A DNA stretch of 14,844 bases from Acidobacteriota bacterium (lineage in GTDB: Bacteria > Acidobacteriota > Terriglobia > Terriglobales > Acidobacteriaceae), in assembly GCA_021810175.1 (NCBI GenBank), contig JAJZJJ010000016.1:1-14844 (forward strand). The letters are read 5' to 3'. Positions 5,652 through 14,513 of this stretch are shown one piece after another. Within the stretch, counting starts at the first letter, position 1. Every line of letters begins with the position of its first letter. Both the position numbers and the translations under genes were made by a program. The notes under the pieces were generated by a model. That model searched no databases. It saw nothing but the letters and a program-made list of their open reading frames with translations, and had not been told where the DNA came from.

Positions 5652-7814
5652 TCAACTCTTCGGCATCACCGGTAGTTCCAGATGCGATTGCGCAAAGATA
5701 TGAATCGTCGCCGCTTTGTAGTCCCCCGGCTTTGCCTTCATGATGTTCGGCACAAATGTCTGCGGATTCCTGTCATATAGCGGAAACCACGAGCTCTGCA
5801 CCTGCACCATGATCCGGTGCCCCTTCAAAAACACGTGGTCTGTCCCGCGCAGGCTGAAGCGATACTTCTCTTCCTTGCCCGCAGGAATCGCCTCCGGATG
5901 TGCAAAGCTCTTCCAGTACCGCCCACGAAAAATCTGCTCCACAATCATCAGCTCGTACCCGGCCATGTGCGTCGCCTCGTTCGGATCATCCGGCGGTGCG
6001 CCCGCATTTGGCTTATCCGGATACACGTCGATCAGCTTCACCACCCAGTCGCCATCCGTCCCCGAGGTCGACGCAAACAGATCCGCATACACATCTCCTG
6101 TCACCGTCAAATTGTGCTTGAGCGGAGGAGTCTCAAACGTCGCAATGTCGCTCCTGTGACCCAGAAAACGCTGGTCCTGCGCCAGCCACGTATACCAGTG
6201 CGAGCCGGGCGCATACGTCGCCGTAATCGGCCCCTTGCGGTACGGCACCGGGTCCGCCGGATTCGACACATACGCTGTAAACGCCTTCGGATTCTCCGGC
6301 TTGGCAAAGCTCAACCCGCCGTTCGCCTCCAGGTACAGATCCTCCATCTTCGCGGACTTCGGCGGCCACTGGCTGTAGCGCTCCCATTTGTCCGTCCCCG
6401 TGCGAAATGTAACTGTGTTCTGCACATTCCATCCCGGCTGCCCCTTCAGGTAGTAGGCAAAGAACGGCGCCTCGAGATGCTCGCGGTAATAATCCCCCGT
6501 AGCCGCGCCAAAATCCAGAGCGCCCAGGTGCCGCGTCGTCTGCACCCACTGCCCGTGGTACCACGGCCCCAGCACCAGGTACACGCGATGCTTCTTGCTA
6601 TAGGGTTCGTTATGCTTTTCCAGCACCGCATACTCTTCCTGCGGACCCCACATGTCTTCCTGGTCCCACCATCCGCCCACTTCCAGTGTCGGAACCGTCA
6701 CGCTCGTCAGGTGGTATTCCACCGCGCGCTTCCGCCAATAACTGTCGTACGCAGGATGGTTCAAAAATGCCTTCCACGTCGGCAGCATCCCCACGCCCGA
6801 CTTCTTCACCGCGCCCGCAAACGATCCCGCCTGCAGAAAGTAGTCATATGCGTCTTCTTTCAACGTTCCGAACTGGTTCGTCTTCCCGCTCTCCATCCCC
6901 AGTGCATAATCGTAACCGTAACTCTGACGAAACGCCCCGTAGTGAAAAAAATCGTCCCCCATCCACACATCCGTCATCGGCGCCTGCGGAGAAATCGCCT
7001 TCACCGCCGGATTCGGATCGATCCCCGCCTCCATCGCTAGAAATCCGTCATACGAGATCCCCAGTACGCCCACGCGTCCGTTGTTATCCGGAACATGCTT
7101 CACCAGCCATGCCACCGTGTCATAGGCATCCGTTGTCTCGTCCACCGCCTTCCGGCTGCCATGCTTCACCTGGGGCCGCATCATCACAAACTTGCCCTGC
7201 GACTCATACCGCCCCCGGATATCCTCCAGCACAAAGATGTACCCGCTCTGCGCCAGCGCCGTGTAACGCTCGTTGATGTAATTCGAGCTTGCTTCGTCCA
7301 CCCCGTACGGCGTCCGGTTCAGCAGAATCGGCAGCGGTTTCGTCGTGTCCGTGGGCCGCAGAATCACCGCGTGCAGCTTCACCCCATCCCGCATCGGGAT
7401 CATCACATCCTGACGCGAATAATGCCGGAAGTGGTTATGCTCCGGATGATCGCTGATCTTCATGGCCATCTCCGGCTTGCTTCCGCTCAGCAGCGTAAAG
7501 CCCGTAACCTTCCCGCGCGTGTCCTGCTCGAAAACCAGGCGCAACCCACCACCCGCGGAGCTGAACCCGCCCCTGTTATCCTCCGCCAGCTTCGTCGCCG
7601 GGGTGCGCCGTCCTTCGAGTGTCAGTTGATCGCCGTTCGCAAATATCGACCACACAATCTCCGGCTCGCGCTCAAAGCTGTACTGCCCCGCATAGCGCCC
7701 AAGTTCTGCCGTCGCGGCCATTTCCTTTGCCGAAACCTGCGCCGCTACCGGCGCCGAGCCCCATGAAATCAGAACAGCCATCAGCAGCAACGGCATAACC
7801 CTGTCAACTCTCAC
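5652..7814 (-). CDS. Secreted CocE/NonD hydrolase, alpha-amino-acid ester hydrolase (beta-lactam acylase) type
   Basis: Exported serine hydrolase of 720 aa. Known relatives cleave esters and amides of alpha-amino acids, including some beta-lactams. Numbered from the GTG at 7814: nucleophile S254 in GISYDG, acid D384 in GWWDQEDMWG, and H420 in GPWYHGQW. The carboxylate cluster that binds the substrate amino group in alpha-amino-acid ester hydrolases is also present (D288, E386, D387, with Y255 after the nucleophile). A Sec signal peptide covers about residues 1-25 (hydrophobic core, then PVAAQ). Residues about 27-117 form an extra beta-rich domain of YAGxY, DUF3471-like character, and a jelly-roll C-terminal domain follows the catalytic part. 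The frame extends to a GTG at 7838, but that would translate through the AGGAGG at 7825-7830, which instead serves the GTG at 7814. It is the first gene of a pair with the glycosidase. Confidence 0.85.
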   Translation of the reverse strand: MRVDRVMPLLLMAVLISWGSAPVAAQVSAKEMAATAELGRYAGQYSFEREPEIVWSIFANGDQLTLEGRRTPATKLAEDNRGGFSSAGGGLRLVFEQDTRGKVTGFTLLSGSKPEMAMKISDHPEHNHFRHYSRQDVMIPMRDGVKLHAVILRPTDTTKPLPILLNRTPYGVDEASSNYINERYTALAQSGYIFVLEDIRGRYESQGKFVMMRPQVKHGSRKAVDETTDAYDTVAWLVKHVPDNNGRVGVLGISYDGFLAMEAGIDPNPAVKAISPQAPMTDVWMGDDFFHYGAFRQSYGYDYALGMESGKTNQFGTLKEDAYDYFLQAGSFAGAVKKSGVGMLPTWKAFLNHPAYDSYWRKRAVEYHLTSVTVPTLEVGGWWDQEDMWGPQEEYAVLEKHNEPYSKKHRVYLVLGPWYHGQWVQTTRHLGALDFGAATGDYYREHLEAPFFAYYLKGQPGWNVQNTVTFRTGTDKWERYSQWPPKSAKMEDLYLEANGGLSFAKPENPKAFTAYVSNPADPVPYRKGPITATYAPGSHWYTWLAQDQRFLGHRSDIATFETPPLKHNLTVTGDVYADLFASTSGTDGDWVVKLIDVYPDKPNAGAPPDDPNEATHMAGYELMIVEQIFRGRYWKSFAHPEAIPAGKEEKYRFSLRGTDHVFLKGHRIMVQVQSSWFPLYDRNPQTFVPNIMKAKPGDYKAATIHIFAQSHLELPVMPKS

Positions 7815-7846
7815 GCAACAAAATCCTCCTGGCAGCACGTGGCCTG

Positions 7847-7852
7847 ATTCTA
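7847..7852 (-). promoter_or_regulatory. Candidate -10 element for the hydrolase-glycosidase unit
   Basis: TAGAAT, read on the minus strand, lies 32 bases upstream of the GTG at 7814. Any -35 box would fall in the T-tail of the upstream terminator, and no good match is seen there. A promoter is expected here because the strong terminator separates this unit from the S53 gene. Confidence 0.3.
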
Positions 7853-7867
7853 CCTGCTCGCAAACAA

Positions 7868-7898
7868 AAAAGGCCGCATCTACTCGATGCGGCCTTTT
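7868..7898 (-). terminator. Strong Rho-independent terminator of the S53 peptidase gene
   Basis: A perfect 13-bp stem, AAAAGGCCGCATC paired with GATGCGGCCTTTT, has a 5-base loop. Read on the minus strand it is followed by a TTTTTTG run. It begins 17 bases after the S53 stop codon and isolates that gene from the downstream hydrolase pair. Confidence 0.92.
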
Positions 7899-7915
7899 GT
7901 CACTCTTTCAGTTGC

Positions 7916-10900
7916 TTATTGCACCACCGTCGTGATGGTGATGGTGTGCACCTGCGACGTGGCTTGCGCGTCGCCCGTCACCACCACCTGGTAGCTGCCC
8001 GGAGCAATCGACCCATTGCCCGTGATCGTCGCCTTCACGGGAACCGTCACATTCGGCCCGTTGCTCGTGCTGGTGCCGCCGCTGTTGCCCGAACTCACCG
8101 TGGTGCCGCCGCTGCCGGAACCGCCGCTTCCGCCGCCAAATCCGCTGCCGCCAACGCTGCTGCTGCTCCCGCCGCCGCAGCCCATCAGCCCAAAGCCCGC
8201 GATGGCAAACACCAGCAGCAGACCCAGCATCATCCGCCAGTTGCGCTTCCGCGCCGGGACCCCAAGCAGGAACAGGCAACCCAGCGCCATGCCGCCGCCG
8301 GAACCAAACAGCATCAGCTTATGCAACTCGCTGATCGGGCCCGTCGTGATCGTGGTGGAACTCGTCAGATTCACCGAAGACTGATCCAGCGTGCAGTTCA
8401 GCCCCGTCGGCGCCGTACAAGTCAACCCAACCGTTCCGCTGAACCCGTTCACTGACGTCAGGTTCACCGTGTCCGTCACCGACCCGCTCGCCGAGATCGG
8501 CACCAGCGGCATCTCCGCCACCAGCGAAAAGTCGCTCAGCGGATTCGACAGATTCAGCACCGTCGACGAAGGCGCATAGTTCGTATCGCCCCCGTAATAC
8601 ACCGTCAGGTAGTTGTTGCCCTGCACCAGATCAGAACTATTTACCTGACACGTCAGGGTCACCACGTCCCCTGAGGTGCTCGGCGAACAAAGACCCGACG
8701 CCTGTGACAGCGATCCACTGAACAGCGCCGAATCCTGCAGCGTCAAGCCACTCCCCGAACTGCTGGGGGCCAGCAGGCCCGCATAGAAGTACACCGTCCC
8801 CGTCGGGGCCGGACTCCCGCTCTGCCCGGTCACCGTCGCCGTCACCGTGATCGGCGTGGTCGTCGTTGACGAGGTCGCGCTGGACTTCGCTGCAATCGTC
8901 GAAGCCGACTTGGTCGAAGGAGCGCCCTCCGTAAACGAGATCGGCGTCTGTGTGCTGGTGCTGTTGTAATTGCTGTCGCCACCGTAGCTCACCGTCAGGT
9001 TATAAGTCCCCGTCGCCGCCGTCCCCGGAATGATGATATTTGCAACCGCTGACGTATTCCCGTACGTCGGGTCCGCCGTCGAGCCCAGCGTCGCGCTCGC
9101 CGTCGTGCCGCTCGGCAAACCCGATACCGTTACGGTTCCGGTCGGCGCCACTCCGATGCCCGGCGAAGCCAGCATCACCGTCAGTACAAAATTCTGCCCT
9201 TGGCTGCCTCCGCTGGTCGGCGCCGTCACCAGGATCGTCGGCGTCGCCTTCGTCACCGTGATATTCACCGCCGATCCCGTTGACGCCTTATAGCTTTGGT
9301 CGCCCGAGTAGCCCGCTGTAATCGAGTGCGTACCCACCGTAAGCGCCGGCGTCACATACTCGGCCGTGCCCTCCGAATCAATCACAGCCGTGTTCAGCGC
9401 CGTGCTCCCATCCGTAAAGGTCACCGTTCCTGTCGCCGGCGTCTGCAGATTCGTCTTGCAGCTGCTCGGTGGAGTCGAAGGCGAAACGCACGTGTTGTAG
9501 TAGGTGGACCCGTACGGCTCCGCATCAAAGAACACCTGCTGGCCATAGGAAATGGATGCCCCATTCACGTTCACCTGGCTTCCGCTGCTGTTGTACCGGA
9601 ACGCCTGGAACAGCAACGTGCTCGGCTCAGGATTCACCGTAATCTGCACCGGATTCGAACTGGACGCCGCATTCTTCGTGTCGCCCGAGTACTGCGCCCA
9701 TACGTTATAGGTGCCGCCCGGCAAAGACGTAATCGACCCGCTGAACCCTCCGCTGCTGTTCAATGCAAACGTCGTCTGCCCCTGCTGCCCTGGCTCTGTG
9801 CTGCTCGTCTCAATCGCCACATCCCCGGTCGGTGTCGTTCCTGTGCTTCCCGTATAAGCCACCGTGCCGGTGAACGTCACGGAGCTGCCGTGCGTAATGC
9901 TCGTTCCCGCCGTCGGCGAAGTCATCGTCACCCCGGTCGGCGCAAACGTCACGTTGCCCCAATCGGCGATCAGGTTCGTCGCATTCACTGAGCCCAGTCC
10001 CGTTGCCCGGTCATAACCAGCCACCGCGTCGTAGGCCGGTGTCGTCCCCGTACCGAGCTGCCCCTCCGATACCGTTGCGCCGCTCGAAGTCGTCACGCTG
10101 ATCGGGTTGCTCACGGAAATACAGTCCACCGGCGTCACCGTCGTCGTCGTTCCCGTGCTGCTGGTGCTGATGTAGCTGTTGATATTGCACGGAACACTGT
10201 TCGTGCCTTGCGCAACATCGTGAAATGCTGTCGGATCCTGAGTCGCCAGCGGATACAGCACAACATCCGCCTGGCCCTGCGGTCCGTATTTCTGGTTCAC
10301 CAGCGCCATGATGCCCGCAAATGCAGGCGCCGCTGCTGAAGTCCCACCCACTCCCGTAATCTGCACCGCACTGCCGCTGGCCGGACTCTGGCAATCTCCA
10401 TCCTCGGCGCAAATCGGATAGAAGCTGTAGTTCACCCCATCCGCCGCAAACAGTGAAACGTCAGGAATATCACGCACGCCGTCCGCCGGAACTCCCGCCC
10501 CCGACTGCCATGTCGGCTTCGGATACCCGCCCGCGCACGCCGAATACGAACCCGTGGTGGTGTTCACGGTCCCGGTCGCGCAGCTGCTCGCGCCCCCGCT
10601 CCCGGCGCCAATCGTGGTTTGCTTCAGAATGTTGTAGTAATTCAGGATGTCATCGCCGTACTGGCTGTCATTCCACGCCTGTTCCGGAATGTACCCCTTG
10701 ATCGAAACCTGCGGCGTGGTAGACGTCGTCGTATTCCAGTACGTTCCAAGCTGGCTCGTGATCGCCGTCGAAGACCCCGAATTCCACTCGCTGTAGTAAA
10801 AATCCGTGCCGCCCACCGCCACGTCATACGGCGTTGAGGCCAGCCCGCTCACCGCCAGTCCCTGCGTCGCGAACTGCGCACTGGAACTGTCGCATCCCGC

Positions 10901-12145
10901 CGAGCCGCTGTCGCCGGTCGAAACCACGACCGTAATACCTTCCGCCGCCGCCTGCTCCCACAATTGATTGATGAACTGGTTCGATGACCCCAGCTGCTGC
11001 TCGCACAGGCCGAAGCTCAGGCTCATCACCGGCGCCAGATCGCTGTACACTGCATGCTCCGCAGCAAGGATCAGCCCGTTCTCTGACGCCGTATCCGCCG
11101 CAATTACCAGGTCGATCGTCGCGTCCGGAGCCACCGCTCCTGCTTCTTCCACATCCAGGTACGCCTCAATCGACGCGTAATTCGGCCCATCCGGATTATT
11201 AATTCCGTCAATCCCCGGATCATTGCCAACAATAATTACGTGCGGCGGATTCGCCGGCAATCCAAAGATGCTCCGGAACGAATTCACCAGGCTCACATTG
11301 ATGTTCGCCTCGTTGATAATCGCAATTGTCTGCCCAGCACCCGTGTATTGCGTCCCGCTATACCCGGCATTCAACGCTGTATTCGGCAGGTTGTACTCCA
11401 CGCCGAAATCCTGCGGGCTCACTGCGAAAACCTCGCTGTTGCTGCCCTCCGGATACGTCCAGTTCGCCGTCGTCTTGTGCGTCTCGGGATTGTATGTCGC
11501 CTGCCCCAGCACCCGGCTGTCCCGGTGCACCGGGAAGTTATTCAGCGCCACAAACCCCTGCACCACCGGTGCCAGCGCCGCCGGAATCTGCGGGTTGTTC
11601 GCCACCGCGTCGTACATCTTCCCGTTCACCTGGTAGCGGTGAAACTGTGCACCGAAGGTGTGCGCCACCTGCGCCACCGATCCGTTGAACTCAATCGTCA
11701 GGCTGCCCGGATTCACCTTCACCCCGTTGAATCCCTGCGACTGCAGCCACGACTCAATCTTTGAAAGGTCCTGGCTCGACGGCCCGAACTTCGCCCCGAA
11801 CTCAGCCGGCGTCAGCCATTTGTGATACTGCGGGCTGCCCGGCGTGTTCTGCTCCTGGATCAGCGACCGCAACGCCGCTTCCTGCGCCGCGCTCCGCTTC
11901 AGCACAAGGTGCATGCGGTCCACCTGCATGCTCGCCGGCGCAATTCCCCTGTCGTTGGCCGCGTTCGCCAGCGGATTCACCATCCCGTGCAGCGTCACCC
12001 TGAAGTTGTTGTCAATCGTCTGGGTAATCCGGTTCGGCACCACTGGCGCCATCGTCTGCGCGTAAAGCGCGGCAGAGAACAGGGACGCCGCAAACACTGC
12101 TGCCACGGCACGGAGGGTAAAGGTGCGGATGCGATTCGGTATCAT
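7916..12145 (-). CDS. Giant secreted S53 (sedolisin/pro-kumamolisin) peptidase with Ig-like repeats and internal lipobox-like segment
   Basis: Acid-acting serine-carboxyl endopeptidase, 1409 aa from the ATG at 12145, much longer than a plain sedolisin. Order: signal peptide (1-30, ending AALYAQ); pro-kuma activation domain to about 190, with HKWLTPAEFGAKFGP; and the catalytic domain to about 735, with E327 and D331 in EAYLDVEEAGAVAP, oxyanion D412 in STGDSG and nucleophile S603 in GGTSAAAP. About four bacterial Ig-like repeats (740-1200) follow, with PTGTV and YSGD/YGGD signatures, then a DFSL...NGFSGTVGLTC domain. A hydrophobic helix, the basic stretch PARKRNWR, a second hydrophobic helix and LMGCGGG (C1323) come next, then a Gly/Ser linker and a terminal beta segment. 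The frame opens at 12208, but the ATG at 12145 has AGGA six bases upstream and a proper signal sequence. It probably degrades extracellular protein at low pH. Single-gene unit with its own promoter and terminator. Confidence 0.93.
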   Translation of the reverse strand: MIPNRIRTFTLRAVAAVFAASLFSAALYAQTMAPVVPNRITQTIDNNFRVTLHGMVNPLANAANDRGIAPASMQVDRMHLVLKRSAAQEAALRSLIQEQNTPGSPQYHKWLTPAEFGAKFGPSSQDLSKIESWLQSQGFNGVKVNPGSLTIEFNGSVAQVAHTFGAQFHRYQVNGKMYDAVANNPQIPAALAPVVQGFVALNNFPVHRDSRVLGQATYNPETHKTTANWTYPEGSNSEVFAVSPQDFGVEYNLPNTALNAGYSGTQYTGAGQTIAIINEANINVSLVNSFRSIFGLPANPPHVIIVGNDPGIDGINNPDGPNYASIEAYLDVEEAGAVAPDATIDLVIAADTASENGLILAAEHAVYSDLAPVMSLSFGLCEQQLGSSNQFINQLWEQAAAEGITVVVSTGDSGSAGCDSSSAQFATQGLAVSGLASTPYDVAVGGTDFYYSEWNSGSSTAITSQLGTYWNTTTSTTPQVSIKGYIPEQAWNDSQYGDDILNYYNILKQTTIGAGSGGASSCATGTVNTTTGSYSACAGGYPKPTWQSGAGVPADGVRDIPDVSLFAADGVNYSFYPICAEDGDCQSPASGSAVQITGVGGTSAAAPAFAGIMALVNQKYGPQGQADVVLYPLATQDPTAFHDVAQGTNSVPCNINSYISTSSTGTTTTVTPVDCISVSNPISVTTSSGATVSEGQLGTGTTPAYDAVAGYDRATGLGSVNATNLIADWGNVTFAPTGVTMTSPTAGTSITHGSSVTFTGTVAYTGSTGTTPTGDVAIETSSTEPGQQGQTTFALNSSGGFSGSITSLPGGTYNVWAQYSGDTKNAASSSNPVQITVNPEPSTLLFQAFRYNSSGSQVNVNGASISYGQQVFFDAEPYGSTYYNTCVSPSTPPSSCKTNLQTPATGTVTFTDGSTALNTAVIDSEGTAEYVTPALTVGTHSITAGYSGDQSYKASTGSAVNITVTKATPTILVTAPTSGGSQGQNFVLTVMLASPGIGVAPTGTVTVSGLPSGTTASATLGSTADPTYGNTSAVANIIIPGTAATGTYNLTVSYGGDSNYNSTSTQTPISFTEGAPSTKSASTIAAKSSATSSTTTTPITVTATVTGQSGSPAPTGTVYFYAGLLAPSSSGSGLTLQDSALFSGSLSQASGLCSPSTSGDVVTLTCQVNSSDLVQGNNYLTVYYGGDTNYAPSSTVLNLSNPLSDFSLVAEMPLVPISASGSVTDTVNLTSVNGFSGTVGLTCTAPTGLNCTLDQSSVNLTSSTTITTGPISELHKLMLFGSGGGMALGCLFLLGVPARKRNWRMMLGLLLVFAIAGFGLMGCGGGSSSSVGGSGFGGGSGGSGSGGTTVSSGNSGGTSTSNGPNVTVPVKATITGNGSIAPGSYQVVVTGDAQATSQVHTITITTVVQ

Positions 12146-12323
12146 GACCAATCCTGTCGAAAAATCTTTCAGTCGAACGCCGGAGGCGCTTCTCCGGCTA
12201 CGGCGCATTCTGGCGGTGCGTGATGCAATTCAGGAACTGGCCGGTGATGCTGCATCTATGGTCTCACCATGCCGTCGTCTTTGCACAGCGGGCAACACAA
12301 CCACGTCACTCGCAGTTGGCTCG

Positions 12324-12352
12324 TTTGTATGACACCCGGTATCCCCTGTCAA
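12324..12352 (-). promoter_or_regulatory. Sigma-70 promoter of the S53 peptidase gene
   Basis: On the minus strand a perfect -35 TTGACA (12347-12352) and a -10 TACAAA (12324-12329) are separated by the optimal 17 bases. This predicts a 5' leader of about 170 bases before the ATG at 12145, long enough for regulation, though I recognise no riboswitch in it. The rest of the gap 12146-12503 shows no gene and no clear terminator for the upstream acyl-CoA dehydrogenase. Confidence 0.7.
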
Positions 12353-12503
12353 GCGGGCGCTACCGGCCCCTCAAAACACATGGCAGCAAATTCCTGCTGC
12401 GGCTTCCTAGACGCAAATTGCTCAACAAAAGTTGCTATTGCCGTCCATATCTTCATGCTTCCGTCATGGTCCCTGAATGCAAATCCAATGCCTTACGCAC
12501 GAT

Positions 12504-14339
12504 CTAAAGAATGTACCGCCCCTTCCCAATCACCGCCGCTGCCACCTTCCGGCTCAGCGCCACTCCATTTGCCGGCTCATGCTTCGCCAGCCGTCGCAGA
12601 ATCGCCAGTTGTGTCCGCAGTGCATCCCCCTCCGCCGCCGCGCCCACCACCTGCCGCGCCGAGGAAACAATCCGCTCAAACGCCGTTTCTGCATAAATCT
12701 GGGTCATCGCTTCGGCCATCGCCACACGGTCCGCCTTGTCGCCCGCCTGCCGCATCTTCCGTGCCCGCAGCAGTGCAGACTCCAGCGCGTAAACCTCCAT
12801 CACCATCTCGGCAATCGCCGCCATTACTTCCTGTTCCTCGGCCAGCGCCGTCATGTACTTCTGGCTCGCCACGCCCGCCGCAAACAGCGCCAGCTTTTTC
12901 CCATTCGCCAGCATCTTCGCCTCGCGTGCTAGCGTATCTTCCCCACCGTCCATCTCGCCCGCCAGCGACGGCGCACCCATCACCTCATCCATCAGTGTCT
13001 TGATCGCCGGCAGCAGCGCCAGTTGCCCGCTCATCGCGCGCTTCATCAGAAAGCCGGTAATAATCAGCCGGTTGATCTCGTTCGTTCCCTCAAAAATCCG
13101 GTTGATCCGCGCATCCCGCCAAGCCCGTTCCGCCGGATAATCCTCCACATATCCATACCCGCCCAGAATCTGCACACCGTGGTCGGTCACCATACCCAGC
13201 ATCTCCGACGCCCACACCTTCAGCACCGAGCACTCCACCGCAAACTCCTCGATACGCTTCTGAATCTCCCGCGCGTCCCCCGCCTTGTCCGCCGGAATCT
13301 CACCCAGCGAGCGGTCAATCGCCCCCACCGTCCGGTAACACATCGTCTCGCCCACGTATATCCGCGCCGCCGCATCCGCAATCTTCTGCTGGATCAGCCC
13401 AAACTCCGCAATGCTCTTCCCGAACGCCTTACGCTCCTTCGCGTACCCCACCGAGTTCTCCAGCGACGTCTTCGCGCCGCCCACGCACGCCACCCCCAGC
13501 TTGTACCTACCCACGTTCAATATGTTGAACGCAATGTGATGTCCCTTGCCCGCTTCGCCCAGCAGATTCCCCACCGGAACCTGGCACTCGCTCAGCACCA
13601 GCGGACAAGTCGAAGACCCCCGAATCCCCAGCTTGTGCTCCTCCGCGCCCACCGTCAGCCCCGGCGTGCCGCGCTCCACCAGGAACGCCGAAAACTTTCC
13701 CTGCGCCAGGTCCCCGTCCTTCGCGTCCACGATCTTCGCAAAAATCGTGAATAGATCCGAGATCCCCGCATTCGTGATCCACATCTTCTCGCCGTTCAGC
13801 ACATAATGCTGCCCATCCTCGCTCAGCACCGCCCGCGTCCGGATATTCATCGCATCCGACCCCGACGAAGCCTCGCTCAGCGCATACGACGAAACCCACT
13901 CCCCCGAAGCCAGCTTCGGCAGATACCGCCGCTTCTGCTCCTCCGTCCCATACCACACCAGCGGAAGCGTCCCAATCCCCACGTGCGCGCTGAAGGCCAC
14001 AGAGAAGCTCGCCAGCTTCGAAATATTCTCCGCCACAATCGCCGACGTCACCTTGCCCAGCGCAAGTCCCTCATACTCCTCCGGAACATCCACCGCCAGC
14101 AGCCCCAGTTCGCCCGCTTTCTTCATCAGCCCGCGCGTCACGGCAAACTCCTTCGCCTCAATCGCATCCGCTGCCGGCAATATATCGTTCGTCGCAAACT
14201 CCGCCGTCGTCCCGGCGATCTGCCGCTGCTCGTCTGAAAAATCCTCAGGAGTAAACACATTCGCCGGCTCGGTCTCCTCCAGCAGAAAAGCACCGCCGCC
14301 GCGCACCACGGCAATCTCAGGCGAAGTGGATGTGGCCAT
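12504..14339 (-). CDS. Acyl-CoA dehydrogenase, VLCAD/FadE-like long form
   Basis: FAD-dependent enzyme that introduces the alpha-beta double bond into fatty acyl-CoA in the first step of beta-oxidation, passing electrons to electron-transfer flavoprotein. At 611 aa it is longer than the usual 380-residue enzymes because of an extra helical C-terminal domain (about 440-611), as in VLCAD/ACAD9. Visible signatures: the FAD/substrate-binding segment YALSEASSGSDAMNIRTRA, the MWITNAG strand, YAKERKAFGKSIAEFGLIQ, QILGGYGYVEDYPAERAWRDARI and RIFEGTNEI, whose Glu (E417) is the expected catalytic base. The ATG at 14339 is preferred over a GTG at 14345, since GGAGGG lies seven bases upstream of it. No partner beta-oxidation gene is in the window. 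Chain-length preference cannot be read from the sequence. Confidence 0.93.
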   Translation of the reverse strand: MATSTSPEIAVVRGGGAFLLEETEPANVFTPEDFSDEQRQIAGTTAEFATNDILPAADAIEAKEFAVTRGLMKKAGELGLLAVDVPEEYEGLALGKVTSAIVAENISKLASFSVAFSAHVGIGTLPLVWYGTEEQKRRYLPKLASGEWVSSYALSEASSGSDAMNIRTRAVLSEDGQHYVLNGEKMWITNAGISDLFTIFAKIVDAKDGDLAQGKFSAFLVERGTPGLTVGAEEHKLGIRGSSTCPLVLSECQVPVGNLLGEAGKGHHIAFNILNVGRYKLGVACVGGAKTSLENSVGYAKERKAFGKSIAEFGLIQQKIADAAARIYVGETMCYRTVGAIDRSLGEIPADKAGDAREIQKRIEEFAVECSVLKVWASEMLGMVTDHGVQILGGYGYVEDYPAERAWRDARINRIFEGTNEINRLIITGFLMKRAMSGQLALLPAIKTLMDEVMGAPSLAGEMDGGEDTLAREAKMLANGKKLALFAAGVASQKYMTALAEEQEVMAAIAEMVMEVYALESALLRARKMRQAGDKADRVAMAEAMTQIYAETAFERIVSSARQVVGAAAEGDALRTQLAILRRLAKHEPANGVALSRKVAAAVIGKGRYIL

Positions 14340-14411
14340 AAACACTCCCTCCAGAACTCACAATCCTACCGCGTTCCCCTCGATTTGCTCCACAGCCTTG
14401 CGGGTGCCCAC

Positions 14412-14436
14412 ACAAGCCTGCCGTTTGTTGGCTTGT
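14412..14436. repeat. Inverted repeat upstream of the acyl-CoA dehydrogenase
   Basis: ACAAGCC and GGCTTGT form a 7-bp stem with an 11-base loop, 73 bases upstream of the dehydrogenase start. Nine bases further away lies a second repeat (14445-14462). Together they could be an operator pair or the structured leader of a small transcript. No T-run follows, so they are unlikely to be terminators. Confidence 0.35.
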
Positions 14437-14444
14437 ATGGAGTC

Positions 14445-14462
14445 GGCGAGCAGGTGCTCGCC
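14445..14462. repeat. Tight palindrome, 8-bp arms
   Basis: GGCGAGCA and TGCTCGCC are perfect inverted arms separated by only two bases; as RNA this gives a 7-bp stem with an AGGT loop. It sits between the dehydrogenase gene and the small CxxC frames and could act on either. Function unknown. Confidence 0.4.
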
Positions 14463-14513
14463 TTACCGTCAATTCTGTGCTTTACTCTCCGCGAATGGAG
14501 GGTTATCAAAGCG

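Noticed and set aside
5817..7040. 407-residue plus-strand frame inside the hydrolase gene
   Set aside because: Extremely Arg/His/Pro/Val-rich, antisense to a gene with an intact catalytic triad.
7916..9990. CRISPR-like or tandem DNA repeats in the Ig-like repeat region
   Set aside because: The repeats are protein-level and diverged; no regularly spaced identical DNA units are seen.
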